Positions 1 through 5,781 of a stretch of DNA of 12,824 bases are shown piece by piece; the first letter of the stretch is position 1, and each line of letters opens with the position of its first letter. The position numbers and the translations under genes were made by a program. The notes beneath the pieces are model-generated. The model saw only the letters and a program-made list of their open reading frames with translations, ran no database searches and had not been told where the DNA came from. Source of the DNA: JBDGPU01 sp042219525 (lineage in GTDB: Archaea > Halobacteriota > Halobacteria > Halobacteriales > Haloferacaceae); contig JBDGPU010000145.1 of NCBI GenBank assembly GCA_042219525.1, positions 1-12,824 of the forward strand. The letters run 5' to 3'.

Positions 1-2
1 GA

Positions 3-29
3 GCGTCCCGCTCAGCGGCTGCCCCTTTC
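3..29 (+). repeat. 27-bp direct repeat, left copy (identical to 12798-12824)
   Basis: Bases 3-29 are identical to bases 12798-12824, the last 27 bases of the window. Base 2 differs from its counterpart and base 1 matches. The unit contains CCGCTCAGCGGCTG, whose reverse complement also occurs at 12699-12712. It looks like a dispersed haloarchaeal intergenic repeat. No coding function is apparent. Confidence 0.9.
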
Positions 30-151
30 AGTCCCACCCGGGAGTGGTGGCCGGGGTGTCGCTCACGGCGGCTGCCGCGCCGCCGACGCTCGCCGGCTTC
101 CAGGCGTGTGGTGCGGAGCGGTCGGCGCGCGCGAGTAACGCGTGCGAGGGA

Positions 152-196
152 GGCCGGTGGCGCGCCGCGGCGGTGCTGTGCCGGCGCGCCCCGGCC
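152..196. repeat. Stem-loop 1 with GCGGTGCTG in a 14-nt loop
   Basis: GGCGCGCCG (159-167) pairs with CGGCGCGCC (182-190). The stem extends outward as GGCCGG (152-157) with CCGGCC (191-196), with a single bulged T at 158. That makes 15 base pairs around a 14-nt loop (168-181), which contains GCGGTGCTG at 170-178. Very high GC makes chance pairing more likely here than in stem-loop 2, but the same nonamer sits in the loop of two other hairpins nearby. Confidence 0.6.
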
Positions 197-221
197 GAGG
201 CTGGGGAGGGCTGAGGCTTGC

Positions 222-269
222 GGTTGCTGTGCGGTGCTGTCGCGGTGATGGTTGCCGTGCGGTGCTGTC
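222..269 (+). repeat. 20-bp imperfect direct repeat containing GCGGTGCTG
   Basis: Bases 222-241 and 250-269 match at 19 of 20 positions, with a period of 28 bases. Each copy has the form GGTTG(C/C)TGTGCGGTGCTGTC with one T/C difference near its sixth or seventh base, and ends in the nonamer found in the nearby hairpin loops. These two copies are not flanked by obvious inverted repeats. Confidence 0.55.
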
Positions 270-311
270 CTGGCGGACTGAAAGGGCGATGGCCGGTCGC
301 GGTGTAACGGA

Positions 312-376
312 GTCGCTGAGCCGACCCCTATCTGAACCGGGCGGTGCTGAGAGGTTCAGATATGTCGCTCAGCGAC
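312..376. repeat. Stem-loop 2, double-stem palindrome with GCGGTGCTG in a 14-nt loop
   Basis: TATCTGAACC (329-338) pairs perfectly with GGTTCAGATA (353-362) around a 14-nt loop that holds GCGGTGCTG at 341-349. Outside it, GTCGCTGAG (312-320) pairs perfectly with CTCAGCGAC (368-376), leaving an internal loop of 8 and 5 nt. The inner stem is AT-containing and perfect over 10 bp, so it is unlikely to be a by-product of GC richness. Function unknown. Confidence 0.7.
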
Positions 377-391
377 CGCGAGCGGCCGAGG

Positions 392-423
392 GCTTTCGAG
401 GAGTCTGCGGTGCTGTCGAAAGC
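392..423. repeat. Stem-loop 3 with GCGGTGCTG in a 16-nt loop
   Basis: GCTTTCGA (392-399) pairs perfectly with TCGAAAGC (416-423). The 16-nt loop (400-415) ends with GCGGTGCTG at 407-415. This is the third hairpin in 270 bp that shows the same nonamer unpaired. Its 3' side is followed by a TTTAAAA at 441-447. Confidence 0.6.
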
Positions 424-508
424 AAGACCGTATCACCTCTTTAAAACAGCTCACTCACACCAGCCACCGATCACAATTTCTGCCGCGAAATCCCGAAGCA
501 GACACAAC

Positions 509-514
509 TTATAA
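509..514 (+). promoter_or_regulatory. TATA element of the dapA leader / small ORF
   Basis: TTATAA lies inside the palindrome CTTATAAG (508-515). Exactly 25 bases separate it from a GTG at 540, which fits a leaderless archaeal start within a base or two of the spacing seen before the other genes here. It is the strongest TATA-like element upstream of dapA. If used, dapA would have a ~170-nt leader. Confidence 0.5.
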
Positions 515-539
515 GACTGATACCAACGTTTCAATATCT

Positions 540-614
540 GTGACAGTGTCCGCGTCCACTACCGACACGCCGACCCCCGAAGCGACGCGGTTCTTCTCGA
601 AAAAACGCGCGTAA
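540..614 (+). CDS. Possible 24-codon leaderless small ORF upstream of dapA
   Basis: A GTG at 540 opens 24 codons ending at TAA 612-614. It sits 25 bases after TTATAA (509-514), the spacing expected of a leaderless haloarchaeal start. A second in-frame GTG at 546 would give 22 residues. The peptide is rich in Ser, Thr and Pro and ends FFSKKRA. Its two adjacent lysine codons are both AAA, uncommon in this GC-rich sequence. It ends 96 bases before dapA. It could be a leader peptide, a small independent protein, or chance. I recognise no homologue, and the reading rests only on promoter spacing and position. Confidence 0.3.
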   Translation: MTVSASTTDTPTPEATRFFSKKRA

Positions 615-680
615 CGAGCCCTCAGGCGGGAGTGGCGACCCCGTTCCGGGCATCTCAGCGCGCACACGTTTCGTCCCAAC

Positions 681-686
681 CAACTA
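681..686 (+). promoter_or_regulatory. Weak TATA-like element 24 bases before dapA
   Basis: CAACTA ends exactly 24 bases before the dapA ATG at 711, the spacing seen for dapD and purB. The match to a TATA box is poor. It is the alternative to the stronger TTATAA at 509-514, and would make dapA leaderless with its own start site. Confidence 0.3.
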
Positions 687-710
687 CCCATCGCAGTCAA
701 CCCCAGACAC

Positions 711-1625
711 ATGACACACACACCTTTCGAAGGCGTCTACCCGGCAATGACCACGCCGTTCACCGAGGACGGCGACATCGACCACGAACAGATGCGTGAG
801 AACGCCCAGTACCTCGAGGCCGCGGGCGTCGACGGCGTCGTCCCCGTCGGCTCCACCGGCGAATCCGCGACGCTCTCGCACGACGAACACATCGACGTCA
901 TCGAGACCGTGACGTCGGCCGTCGACGACGTCCCCGTCGTCGCCGGCACCGGCTCGAACAACACGGCCGAGGCCCTCTCGCTCTCCGAGCGCGCAGCCGA
1001 CGCGGGCGCCGACGGTCTGCTGCTCATCTCGCCGTACTACAACAAGCCCGAGGCGGAGGGCTTCTTCGAGCACTACACGACCGTCGCCGACGCGGTCGAC
1101 CTCCCGCAGATCGTCTACAACGTCCCGTCGCGCACGGGCCAGTCGATCCCCGTCGAGGTCACCGCCCGACTCGCCGAGCACGAGAACATCGTCGGCTACA
1201 AGGCCGCCTCGGGCGACCTCAACCTGATCAGCGAGGTCGTCGAACGCACGCGCGACGAGCACTTCTCCGTCCTCTCCGGCGACGACGGGATGACGCTGCC
1301 CGTCCTCTCGGTCGGCGGTACCGGCACGATTAGCGTGACGGCCAACGTCGAACCCGAGCGGTTCTGTGCGATGGTCGGCTCCGCGCTCGCCGGCGACTAC
1401 GAGCGCGCACGCGACCTCCACCACGAGCTCGGCCCGCTGATGCGGCAGCTCTTCGTCGAAACCAACCCGATCCCGGTGAAGGAAGCGATGCACATCCGTG
1501 GCATGGGCGGGCCGTCGCTCCGCTCGCCGCTGACGCGGCTCTCCGAGGAGCATCGCGAGCCGCTCGCCGACCTGCTGGCCGAGTACGAGGGCGGCGAGTC
1601 GGACCCGACAGAGGTCGCGCCATGA
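711..1625 (+). CDS. dapA: 4-hydroxy-tetrahydrodipicolinate synthase (DapA)
   Basis: This 304-residue cytosolic enzyme condenses pyruvate with L-aspartate-4-semialdehyde, the first committed step of the DAP route to lysine. Visible family signatures are GSTGES (47-52, the usual GTTGES loop with Ser for the first Thr), PYYNKP (108-113), YNVPSRTG (136-143) with the conserved Tyr136 and Arg141, the Schiff-base Lys164 in GYKAASGD, GDDG (190-193), and NPIPVKEAM (252-260). It is about ten residues longer than typical DapA because of an acidic C-terminal tail. The ATG at 711 starts the conserved FEGVYPAMTTPF segment without extra residues. The stop overlaps the dapB start as ATGA (1622-1625). The key residues separate it from other members of the (beta/alpha)8 aldolase family well enough in this context. 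Confidence 0.96.
   Translation: MTHTPFEGVYPAMTTPFTEDGDIDHEQMRENAQYLEAAGVDGVVPVGSTGESATLSHDEHIDVIETVTSAVDDVPVVAGTGSNNTAEALSLSERAADAGADGLLLISPYYNKPEAEGFFEHYTTVADAVDLPQIVYNVPSRTGQSIPVEVTARLAEHENIVGYKAASGDLNLISEVVERTRDEHFSVLSGDDGMTLPVLSVGGTGTISVTANVEPERFCAMVGSALAGDYERARDLHHELGPLMRQLFVETNPIPVKEAMHIRGMGGPSLRSPLTRLSEEHREPLADLLAEYEGGESDPTEVAP
1611..1615 (+). promoter_or_regulatory. Shine-Dalgarno-like GAGGT before dapB
   Basis: GAGGT lies six bases before the dapB ATG at 1622, inside the end of dapA. It could support internal initiation at the ATGA overlap. GAGGT also arises from the common Glu-Val codons of this genome, so the call is tentative. Confidence 0.35.
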
Positions 1626-2551
1626 GCGCCAACGACCCCGGCGCCGGCGACGAGGCGAGCGGGACGGACGACGCCGACACGACCGACAGCGCGAACACGA
1701 CCGACGAGCCCTCGGCGACCGCCGACGGCAACACCATCGGCGACGCGGACGTCGGCGACCGACCGGCGGCGAAGCGCGACTCGGCCGAGGTCCGACTCGC
1801 CGTCACCGGCGCGGGGGGTCGCATGGGCGAGGAAGTGATCGAGGCCGCCGTCGAGCGCGAGGACGTCGAGGTCGTGCTGGCCGTCAACCGAACCCGGACG
1901 GGCCCCGTCGCCGGCGTCGACGTCGACCTCGCCGAACACCTCGCGGACCGGCTGGAGAGCGTCGACCCCGACGTCCTCGTCGACTTCACGGGCCCGGACT
2001 CGGCCGTCGACTACGCCGAGGCCTGCGCGAACGCCGGCGTCGCGTTCGTCACGGGCACGACCGGGTTCGCCGAGGTCGAACTCGACCGCCTCCGCGACGC
2101 GAGCGACGCGGTCCCGGTGCTGAAGGCCGCCAACTTCTCGCGCGGCATCGCATCGCTCCGGCGCGCCGTCCGCGAGGCCGTCGCCGCGGTCCCTGGCTAC
2201 GACGTCGAGGTGACTGAGACCCACCACAACGGGAAACGCGACGCGCCCTCGGGCACCGCGAACACGTTGCTCGACGACGTCGAGGCCGTCCGCACGGACC
2301 TGGACGAGCGCGTCCACGGTCGCGAGGGCGAAGCGCCCCGAACTGAGTCCGAAATCGGCGTCCACGCGCGCCGCGCCGGCGACGTAACCGGCGAGCACGA
2401 GGTCCTGCTCGCTGGCAACGACGAAGTACTGGAGTTGACGCACCGCGCGGGCGACCGCGGCGTGTTCGCCGCCGGCGCCGTCGACGCCGCCGTCTGGGTC
2501 GTCGGCCGCGACCCGGGCTGGTACGGGTTCGACGACGTCGTCGACTCGTGA
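1622..2551 (+). CDS. dapB: 4-hydroxy-tetrahydrodipicolinate reductase (DapB)
   Basis: DapB reduces hydroxy-tetrahydrodipicolinate with NAD(P)H in the second step of the DAP pathway. The Rossmann signature AVTGAGGRMG is at 60-69, DFTGP at 121-125 and FVTGTTGF at 142-149. The catalytic segment ETHHNGKRDAPSGTA spans 199-213, with the expected His201 and Lys205. The C-terminal GVFAAGAVDAAVWVVG matches the family helix. The protein has 309 residues against the usual 250-270 because residues 1-55 are a disordered, Asp/Thr/Ala-rich acidic tail. No ATG, GTG or TTG codon occurs in frame between codon 1 and the Rossmann motif, so this tail is part of the protein if the ATGA overlap with dapA is the start. 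It is the last gene of the dapAB unit; 79 bases separate it from dapD. Confidence 0.95.
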   Translation: MSANDPGAGDEASGTDDADTTDSANTTDEPSATADGNTIGDADVGDRPAAKRDSAEVRLAVTGAGGRMGEEVIEAAVEREDVEVVLAVNRTRTGPVAGVDVDLAEHLADRLESVDPDVLVDFTGPDSAVDYAEACANAGVAFVTGTTGFAEVELDRLRDASDAVPVLKAANFSRGIASLRRAVREAVAAVPGYDVEVTETHHNGKRDAPSGTANTLLDDVEAVRTDLDERVHGREGEAPRTESEIGVHARRAGDVTGEHEVLLAGNDEVLELTHRAGDRGVFAAGAVDAAVWVVGRDPGWYGFDDVVDS

Positions 2552-2600
2552 GACGAGCCTGCGACTCCCAGCTGCCGCAACACGTGACCGCATCGACGGG

Positions 2601-2606
2601 TAAAAG
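2601..2606 (+). promoter_or_regulatory. Leaderless promoter of dapD (TATA element)
   Basis: TAAAAG ends 24 bases before the dapD ATG at 2631, which places the expected transcription start at or next to the A of the ATG. No Shine-Dalgarno sequence precedes the ATG. This makes dapD-lysA-dapF-dapE a separately transcribed unit, though read-through from dapAB is also possible. Confidence 0.6.
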
Positions 2607-2630
2607 CGCCGCCTCACCACACACGCATAC

Positions 2631-3470
2631 ATGACACTCGAAGCCGACGTAACTGACCTCTGGCATCGCTATCAGAACGGCCTCACGGCCGACGAAACCA
2701 CCGCTGACGACGAGGCCGTCCTCGAGGCCTTCCTCGAAGCAATCGAGGCCGGCTCCGTCCGCGCGGCCGAGAAGACCGGCGACGACGTCACCTCCTGGGA
2801 GGCCAACGAGTGGGTGAAGGAGGGTATCCTGCTCAACTTCGGCCTCCGTCAGACGGAGGCCCGCGAGTACGGGCACGTCACCTACTACGACGTGCTCCCC
2901 CTACGCCAGACCGAGGACCTCGGCGAGCGCGGGACGCGCAACACGCCGGACGGGACGACGATCCGCCGCGGCGCCTACCTCGGCAGCGACTGTATCATGA
3001 TGAGTCCCTCGTTCGTCAACGTCGGCGCGTACGTCGGTGACGGCACGCTCGTCGACTCCTGTGACACGGTCGGCTCCTGTGCCCAGCTCGGCGAGGACGT
3101 CAAGCTCGGCGCCAACACGCTCATCGGCGGCGTGCTCGAACCGGTCGAGGACGCGCCGGTCATTATCGAGGACGGCGTCTCCCTTGGCGCCGGCTGTCGG
3201 GTCACCTCGGGCTTCCGGATCGGCGAGAACTCCGTCGTCGGCGAGAACACGCTCCTGACGCCGCGCATCCCCGTCTACGACCTCGTCGACGAGGAGGTCT
3301 ACTACGGCCACCTGCCGAGCGACCGCCGCGCGTTCACGCGCATGGTCGAGTCCTCGGTCGGCGACCACGACCTATTCGAGGGCGGCGCGTACAAGCCCGC
3401 GGTCGTCGCGACCCACGTCGAGGAGCAGACGCTCGAGGCGACCCAGCGCGAGGACGCCCTCCGGGAATGA
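2631..3470 (+). CDS. dapD: 2,3,4,5-tetrahydropyridine-2,6-dicarboxylate N-succinyltransferase (DapD)
   Basis: DapD transfers succinyl from succinyl-CoA to tetrahydrodipicolinate, which fixes the succinylase branch of lysine synthesis. At 279 residues it is close to E. coli DapD in length and domain order. A helical N-terminal domain (about 1-105) is followed by a left-handed parallel beta-helix of hexapeptide repeats (about 112-210) and a C-terminal segment. Diagnostic stretches are RRGAYLG (112-118), SPSFVNVGAYV (125-135), TVGSCAQLG (146-154), GGVLEP (166-171), IIEDG (178-182) and EVYYGHLPS (222-230). The acyl group cannot be proven from sequence, but the DapD-type core and an adjacent dapE favour succinyl over acetyl (DapH). 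Its stop overlaps the lysA start as ATGA (3467-3470). Confidence 0.95.
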   Translation: MTLEADVTDLWHRYQNGLTADETTADDEAVLEAFLEAIEAGSVRAAEKTGDDVTSWEANEWVKEGILLNFGLRQTEAREYGHVTYYDVLPLRQTEDLGERGTRNTPDGTTIRRGAYLGSDCIMMSPSFVNVGAYVGDGTLVDSCDTVGSCAQLGEDVKLGANTLIGGVLEPVEDAPVIIEDGVSLGAGCRVTSGFRIGENSVVGENTLLTPRIPVYDLVDEEVYYGHLPSDRRAFTRMVESSVGDHDLFEGGAYKPAVVATHVEEQTLEATQREDALRE

Positions 3471-4807
3471 GCGACCAACCGAACGAGACGGCATCGACTG
3501 CGGCCGAGGGCGACAACCCGGCCGTCCGCCGGCTCGGGGACTGGGACGCCGACCGCCTCCGGGACCTCGCGAGCGAGCACGACACGCCGCTGTACGTCGT
3601 CGACCTCGACCGGGTTCGCGAGAACTGCGCGCGCCTCCGGGACGCGTTCCCCGCAGCCGACGTGCGCTACGCGGTCAAGGCTCACACTGGCCAGGCGGTG
3701 CTGGAGACCGTCCGCGAGGCCGGCCTCGACGCCGAGTGCGCCTCCGCGGGCGAACTCGACCGCGTGCTCGAAGCGGGCTTCCCCGGCGAGCGCGTCCACT
3801 ACACCGCGGTCAACCCCCCGGCACGGGACCTCGATTACGCCGTCTCGGCCTGGAACGAGGAGCCCGGCCTCACCATCACCGTCGGCGTCGCCGACACGCT
3901 CGACCGCCTCGCGGAGCGCGGCTACGACGGTCGCGTCTGCGTCCGGGTCAACCCCGGCGTCGGCGCCGGCCACCACGAGAAGGTCCGGACCGGCGCGGAC
4001 GTGAAGTTCGGCGTCCCCTACGACCGCGCGGCCGACCTCGTCCGCGAGGCCGACGAGCGCTTCGACGTCGTGGGCATCCACGCCCACGCCGGCTCCGGGA
4101 TCGACGCCGGCCAGCTGGAGAGCCACCGCGAACTCGTCTCGCGGATGGGCGACCTCGCGCGGTCGCTCGCGACGCCCGACGATTCGGACACCCCGGCAAT
4201 CGACCTCGAGTACGTCGACGTCGGCGGCGGCTTCGGCGTTCCCTACGAGGCGGACGAACCGCCGCTCGACCTGCAGGACGTCGCCGAGGCGACGCGTTCG
4301 GCGCTCGGACCAGTACCGCGTGCCGACGCGGCTGCGGACGTGGCCGACGACGACGGCGTTCGGCAGGAGGCCACGCTTGCCGTCGAACCCGGTCGCTACG
4401 TCGTCGCCGACGCGGGGGTGTTGCTGACGCGTATCAACACCACCAAGCCGACCGCCGAGGAGACGGTCGTCGGCGTCGACGCGGGGATGACGGACCTGCT
4501 CAGGCCCGCGATGTACGACGCCTTCCACCCGATCCGGAACCTGTCCGGGGCGGGTCGCCGCGAGACGCCTGTTACAGTCGCAGGACCTATCTGTGAGAGT
4601 GCCGATGTCTTTAGTACGAAGCGACCGCTCGCGCGGCCCGAGCGCGGGGACGTCCTCGCCATCGGGATCGCGGGCGCCTACGGATACGAAATGGCCTCAC
4701 AGTACAACTCGCGCCCACGACCCGCGGAAGTCGCCATCGAGGACGACGACGCGCGGGTCGTCCGGCGCCGCGAGACGCTCGCCGACCTGACCGAGGTGGA
4801 ACGATGA
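3467..4807 (+). CDS. lysA: Diaminopimelate decarboxylase (LysA)
   Basis: LysA is a PLP enzyme of fold type III that decarboxylates meso-DAP to L-lysine, the last step of the pathway. PLP binds Lys71 in RYAVKAHTG (68-75). HAHAGSG (205-211) corresponds to the usual HCHIGS. The phosphate-binding GGGFG is at 253-257 and EPGR at 307-310. GPICESAD (373-380) carries the active-site Cys376, and AYGYEMASQYNSRPRPAEV (404-422) holds the C-terminal PLP and substrate residues. Length is 446 against about 420 usual, from a ~20-residue polar N-terminal tail and an Ala/Asp-rich loop at 284-298. Codons 368-385 are AT-ending to an unusual degree for this gene (see findings). The ATG overlaps dapD and the stop overlaps dapF, both as ATGA. 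Confidence 0.96.
   Translation: MSDQPNETASTAAEGDNPAVRRLGDWDADRLRDLASEHDTPLYVVDLDRVRENCARLRDAFPAADVRYAVKAHTGQAVLETVREAGLDAECASAGELDRVLEAGFPGERVHYTAVNPPARDLDYAVSAWNEEPGLTITVGVADTLDRLAERGYDGRVCVRVNPGVGAGHHEKVRTGADVKFGVPYDRAADLVREADERFDVVGIHAHAGSGIDAGQLESHRELVSRMGDLARSLATPDDSDTPAIDLEYVDVGGGFGVPYEADEPPLDLQDVAEATRSALGPVPRADAAADVADDDGVRQEATLAVEPGRYVVADAGVLLTRINTTKPTAEETVVGVDAGMTDLLRPAMYDAFHPIRNLSGAGRRETPVTVAGPICESADVFSTKRPLARPERGDVLAIGIAGAYGYEMASQYNSRPRPAEVAIEDDDARVVRRRETLADLTEVER
4568..4621 (+). other. AT-ending codon patch inside lysA
   Basis: Over 18 codons (residues 368-385), only 7 end in G or C, whereas nearly all codons on either side do. Base composition drops to about 50 percent GC. The patch covers the conserved active-site segment with Cys376, and the protein sequence there is normal for the family. 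Why the nucleotide choice differs is not visible. Confidence 0.6.
4793..4798 (+). promoter_or_regulatory. Shine-Dalgarno sequence before dapF
   Basis: GAGGTG stands five bases before the dapF ATG at 4804, at good spacing and with a good match to the archaeal anti-SD (CACCTCC). It lies inside the last codons of lysA and would support initiation at the ATGA overlap. Confidence 0.5.
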
Positions 4808-5781
4808 GCCAGCGCTCCGTCGTTCCGTTCACGAAGTACCACGGCACGGGCAATGACTTCTTCATCGTCGACGCGGACACGCCGCTGCAAAACCGGTCCG
4901 CGTTCGCCCGCAAGCACTGCGACCGCGACACGGGCACCGTCGTCGACGGCCGGCGCGGCGCCGACGGGGTGCTCTTCCTCGACATCGAATCGACCGAGGA
5001 GCCGACGCGCGTGAACATGACGCTCGTCCAGCCGGACGGCTCGACGGCCGCGATGTGCGGCAACGGCGCGCGCTGTGTCGCCGCCTGGGCTCACGACCGC
5101 ACCGGCGAAACGGAGTTCATGATCGACACGGAGGCCGGGACGCGGCACGCGACGCTGCAACCTGCCGCTGGCGACGCCGCCGCCGCAGCCGACGCCGCCG
5201 ACGCCGCCGACGCCGACGGCGCCACCGACGCCGACGCTGCCGACGCCGCCGCCGATACCGACACGGACCGTTACCACGTCGAGATCGAGATGGGCGAACC
5301 GGCGTTCGACCCCGCCCGCGTCCCCGTCGAGAACGACGAGGAGTTCGTCGAGCGCGACCTCGACGGCTTCACCGTCACCGCCGTCAACACCGGCGTCCCC
5401 CACGCCGTCGCGTTCGTCGACGACGTGGAGGAGGTCGACATCGACGACGCGGCCGAGCCGATCCGCCACGCCGACGTGTTCCCGGACGGCGCGAACGTCA
5501 ACTTCGCGAGCCGCGTCAGGACGGCGGAGTCGACAGCCCCGCCGACCTTCGACCAGCGCACGTTCGAGCGCGGCGTCGAGGGCGAGACGCGCTCCTGCGG
5601 TACCGGCGCCGTCGCCGTGGCCGCCGCCGCGTCCCACCTGGGGCTCGCCGACGGCGAGACGATCCGCACGCGCCCGCCGGGCGGGGAGCTCGAAACGACG
5701 ATTCCGGCGTCGGGGCCCGCGACGCTCGCCGGGCCAGTCGTCCGCGACGGCGCCGGGGAACTCGGCGCGGTCGACCAATGA
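4804..5781 (+). CDS. dapF: Diaminopimelate epimerase (DapF)
   Basis: DapF interconverts LL- and meso-DAP without a cofactor, using two cysteines. Cys85 is in CGNGARC (85-91) and Cys265 in RSCGTGAVAVA (263-273). The N-terminal KYHGTGNDFFIVDA (11-24) and the NTGVPHAV segment (195-202) are also typical. The protein has 325 residues against about 275 usual. The excess is largely a low-complexity Ala/Asp stretch at about 121-155, inserted between the two domains' strands and encoded by GCC-GAC hexamer repeats. Both active-site halves are intact, so the insertion should be tolerated as a surface loop. ATGA overlaps tie it to lysA upstream and dapE downstream. Confidence 0.95.
   Translation: MSQRSVVPFTKYHGTGNDFFIVDADTPLQNRSAFARKHCDRDTGTVVDGRRGADGVLFLDIESTEEPTRVNMTLVQPDGSTAAMCGNGARCVAAWAHDRTGETEFMIDTEAGTRHATLQPAAGDAAAAADAADAADADGATDADAADAAADTDTDRYHVEIEMGEPAFDPARVPVENDEEFVERDLDGFTVTAVNTGVPHAVAFVDDVEEVDIDDAAEPIRHADVFPDGANVNFASRVRTAESTAPPTFDQRTFERGVEGETRSCGTGAVAVAAAASHLGLADGETIRTRPPGGELETTIPASGPATLAGPVVRDGAGELGAVDQ
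5172..5262 (+). repeat. GCC/GAC low-complexity repeat within dapF
   Basis: Mostly GCC and GAC codons alternate here, giving an Ala/Asp run of roughly 30 residues. It looks like a simple-sequence expansion (strand slippage) held in frame. Its length may vary between strains. Confidence 0.75.

Larger units (their letters stand above)
23..286. repeat. 12-bp inverted repeat pair (CCCTTTCAGTCC / GGACTGAAAGGG)
   Basis: Bases 23-34 (CCCTTTCAGTCC) are the exact reverse complement of bases 275-286. The left arm continues straight out of the 27-bp repeat at 3-29, so the pair may mark the two ends of one ~265-bp non-coding element. No transposase is encoded between the arms, so it would have to be a non-autonomous element or a pair of oppositely oriented repeat remnants. 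The arms are visible in the sequence; calling them element ends is inference. Confidence 0.5.
1..507. other. Gene-free repeat-bearing intergenic region
   Basis: I find no convincing gene here. The only long open frame (142-444, plus) would encode an Arg-rich basic protein, unlike the acidic proteins elsewhere in the window, and it runs through the hairpins listed separately. The stretch contains a copy of the window-end repeat (3-29), a 12-bp inverted repeat pair (23-34 with 275-286), five exact copies of GCGGTGCTG (starting at 170, 231, 259, 341 and 407) and three stem-loops. An AT-rich TTTAAAA at 441-447 could be a weak TATA element, but no gene starts at the right distance from it. Confidence 0.7.

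Noticed and set aside
142..444. Plus-strand open frame of 100 codons upstream of dapA
   Set aside because: The product is Arg-rich and basic, unlike haloarchaeal proteins, it runs through three stem-loops and repeats, and no promoter or recognisable domain supports it.
509..721. Minus-strand 70-codon frame with several cysteines, overlapping the start of dapA
   Set aside because: It lies opposite the dapA promoter region and start, has no TATA element at the leaderless spacing, and its C-terminal part mirrors the small plus-strand ORF.
684..4528. Several long minus-strand frames opposite dapA-lysA
   Set aside because: Codon bias toward GC at third positions keeps antisense frames open. The products are Arg/Val/Gly-rich with no recognisable domains, while the plus-strand genes are certain.
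5055..5777. Long upstream extension of the dapE frame
   Set aside because: This part reads dapF in another frame and gives an Arg-rich low-complexity product. The conserved M20 domain begins after the ATG at 5778.
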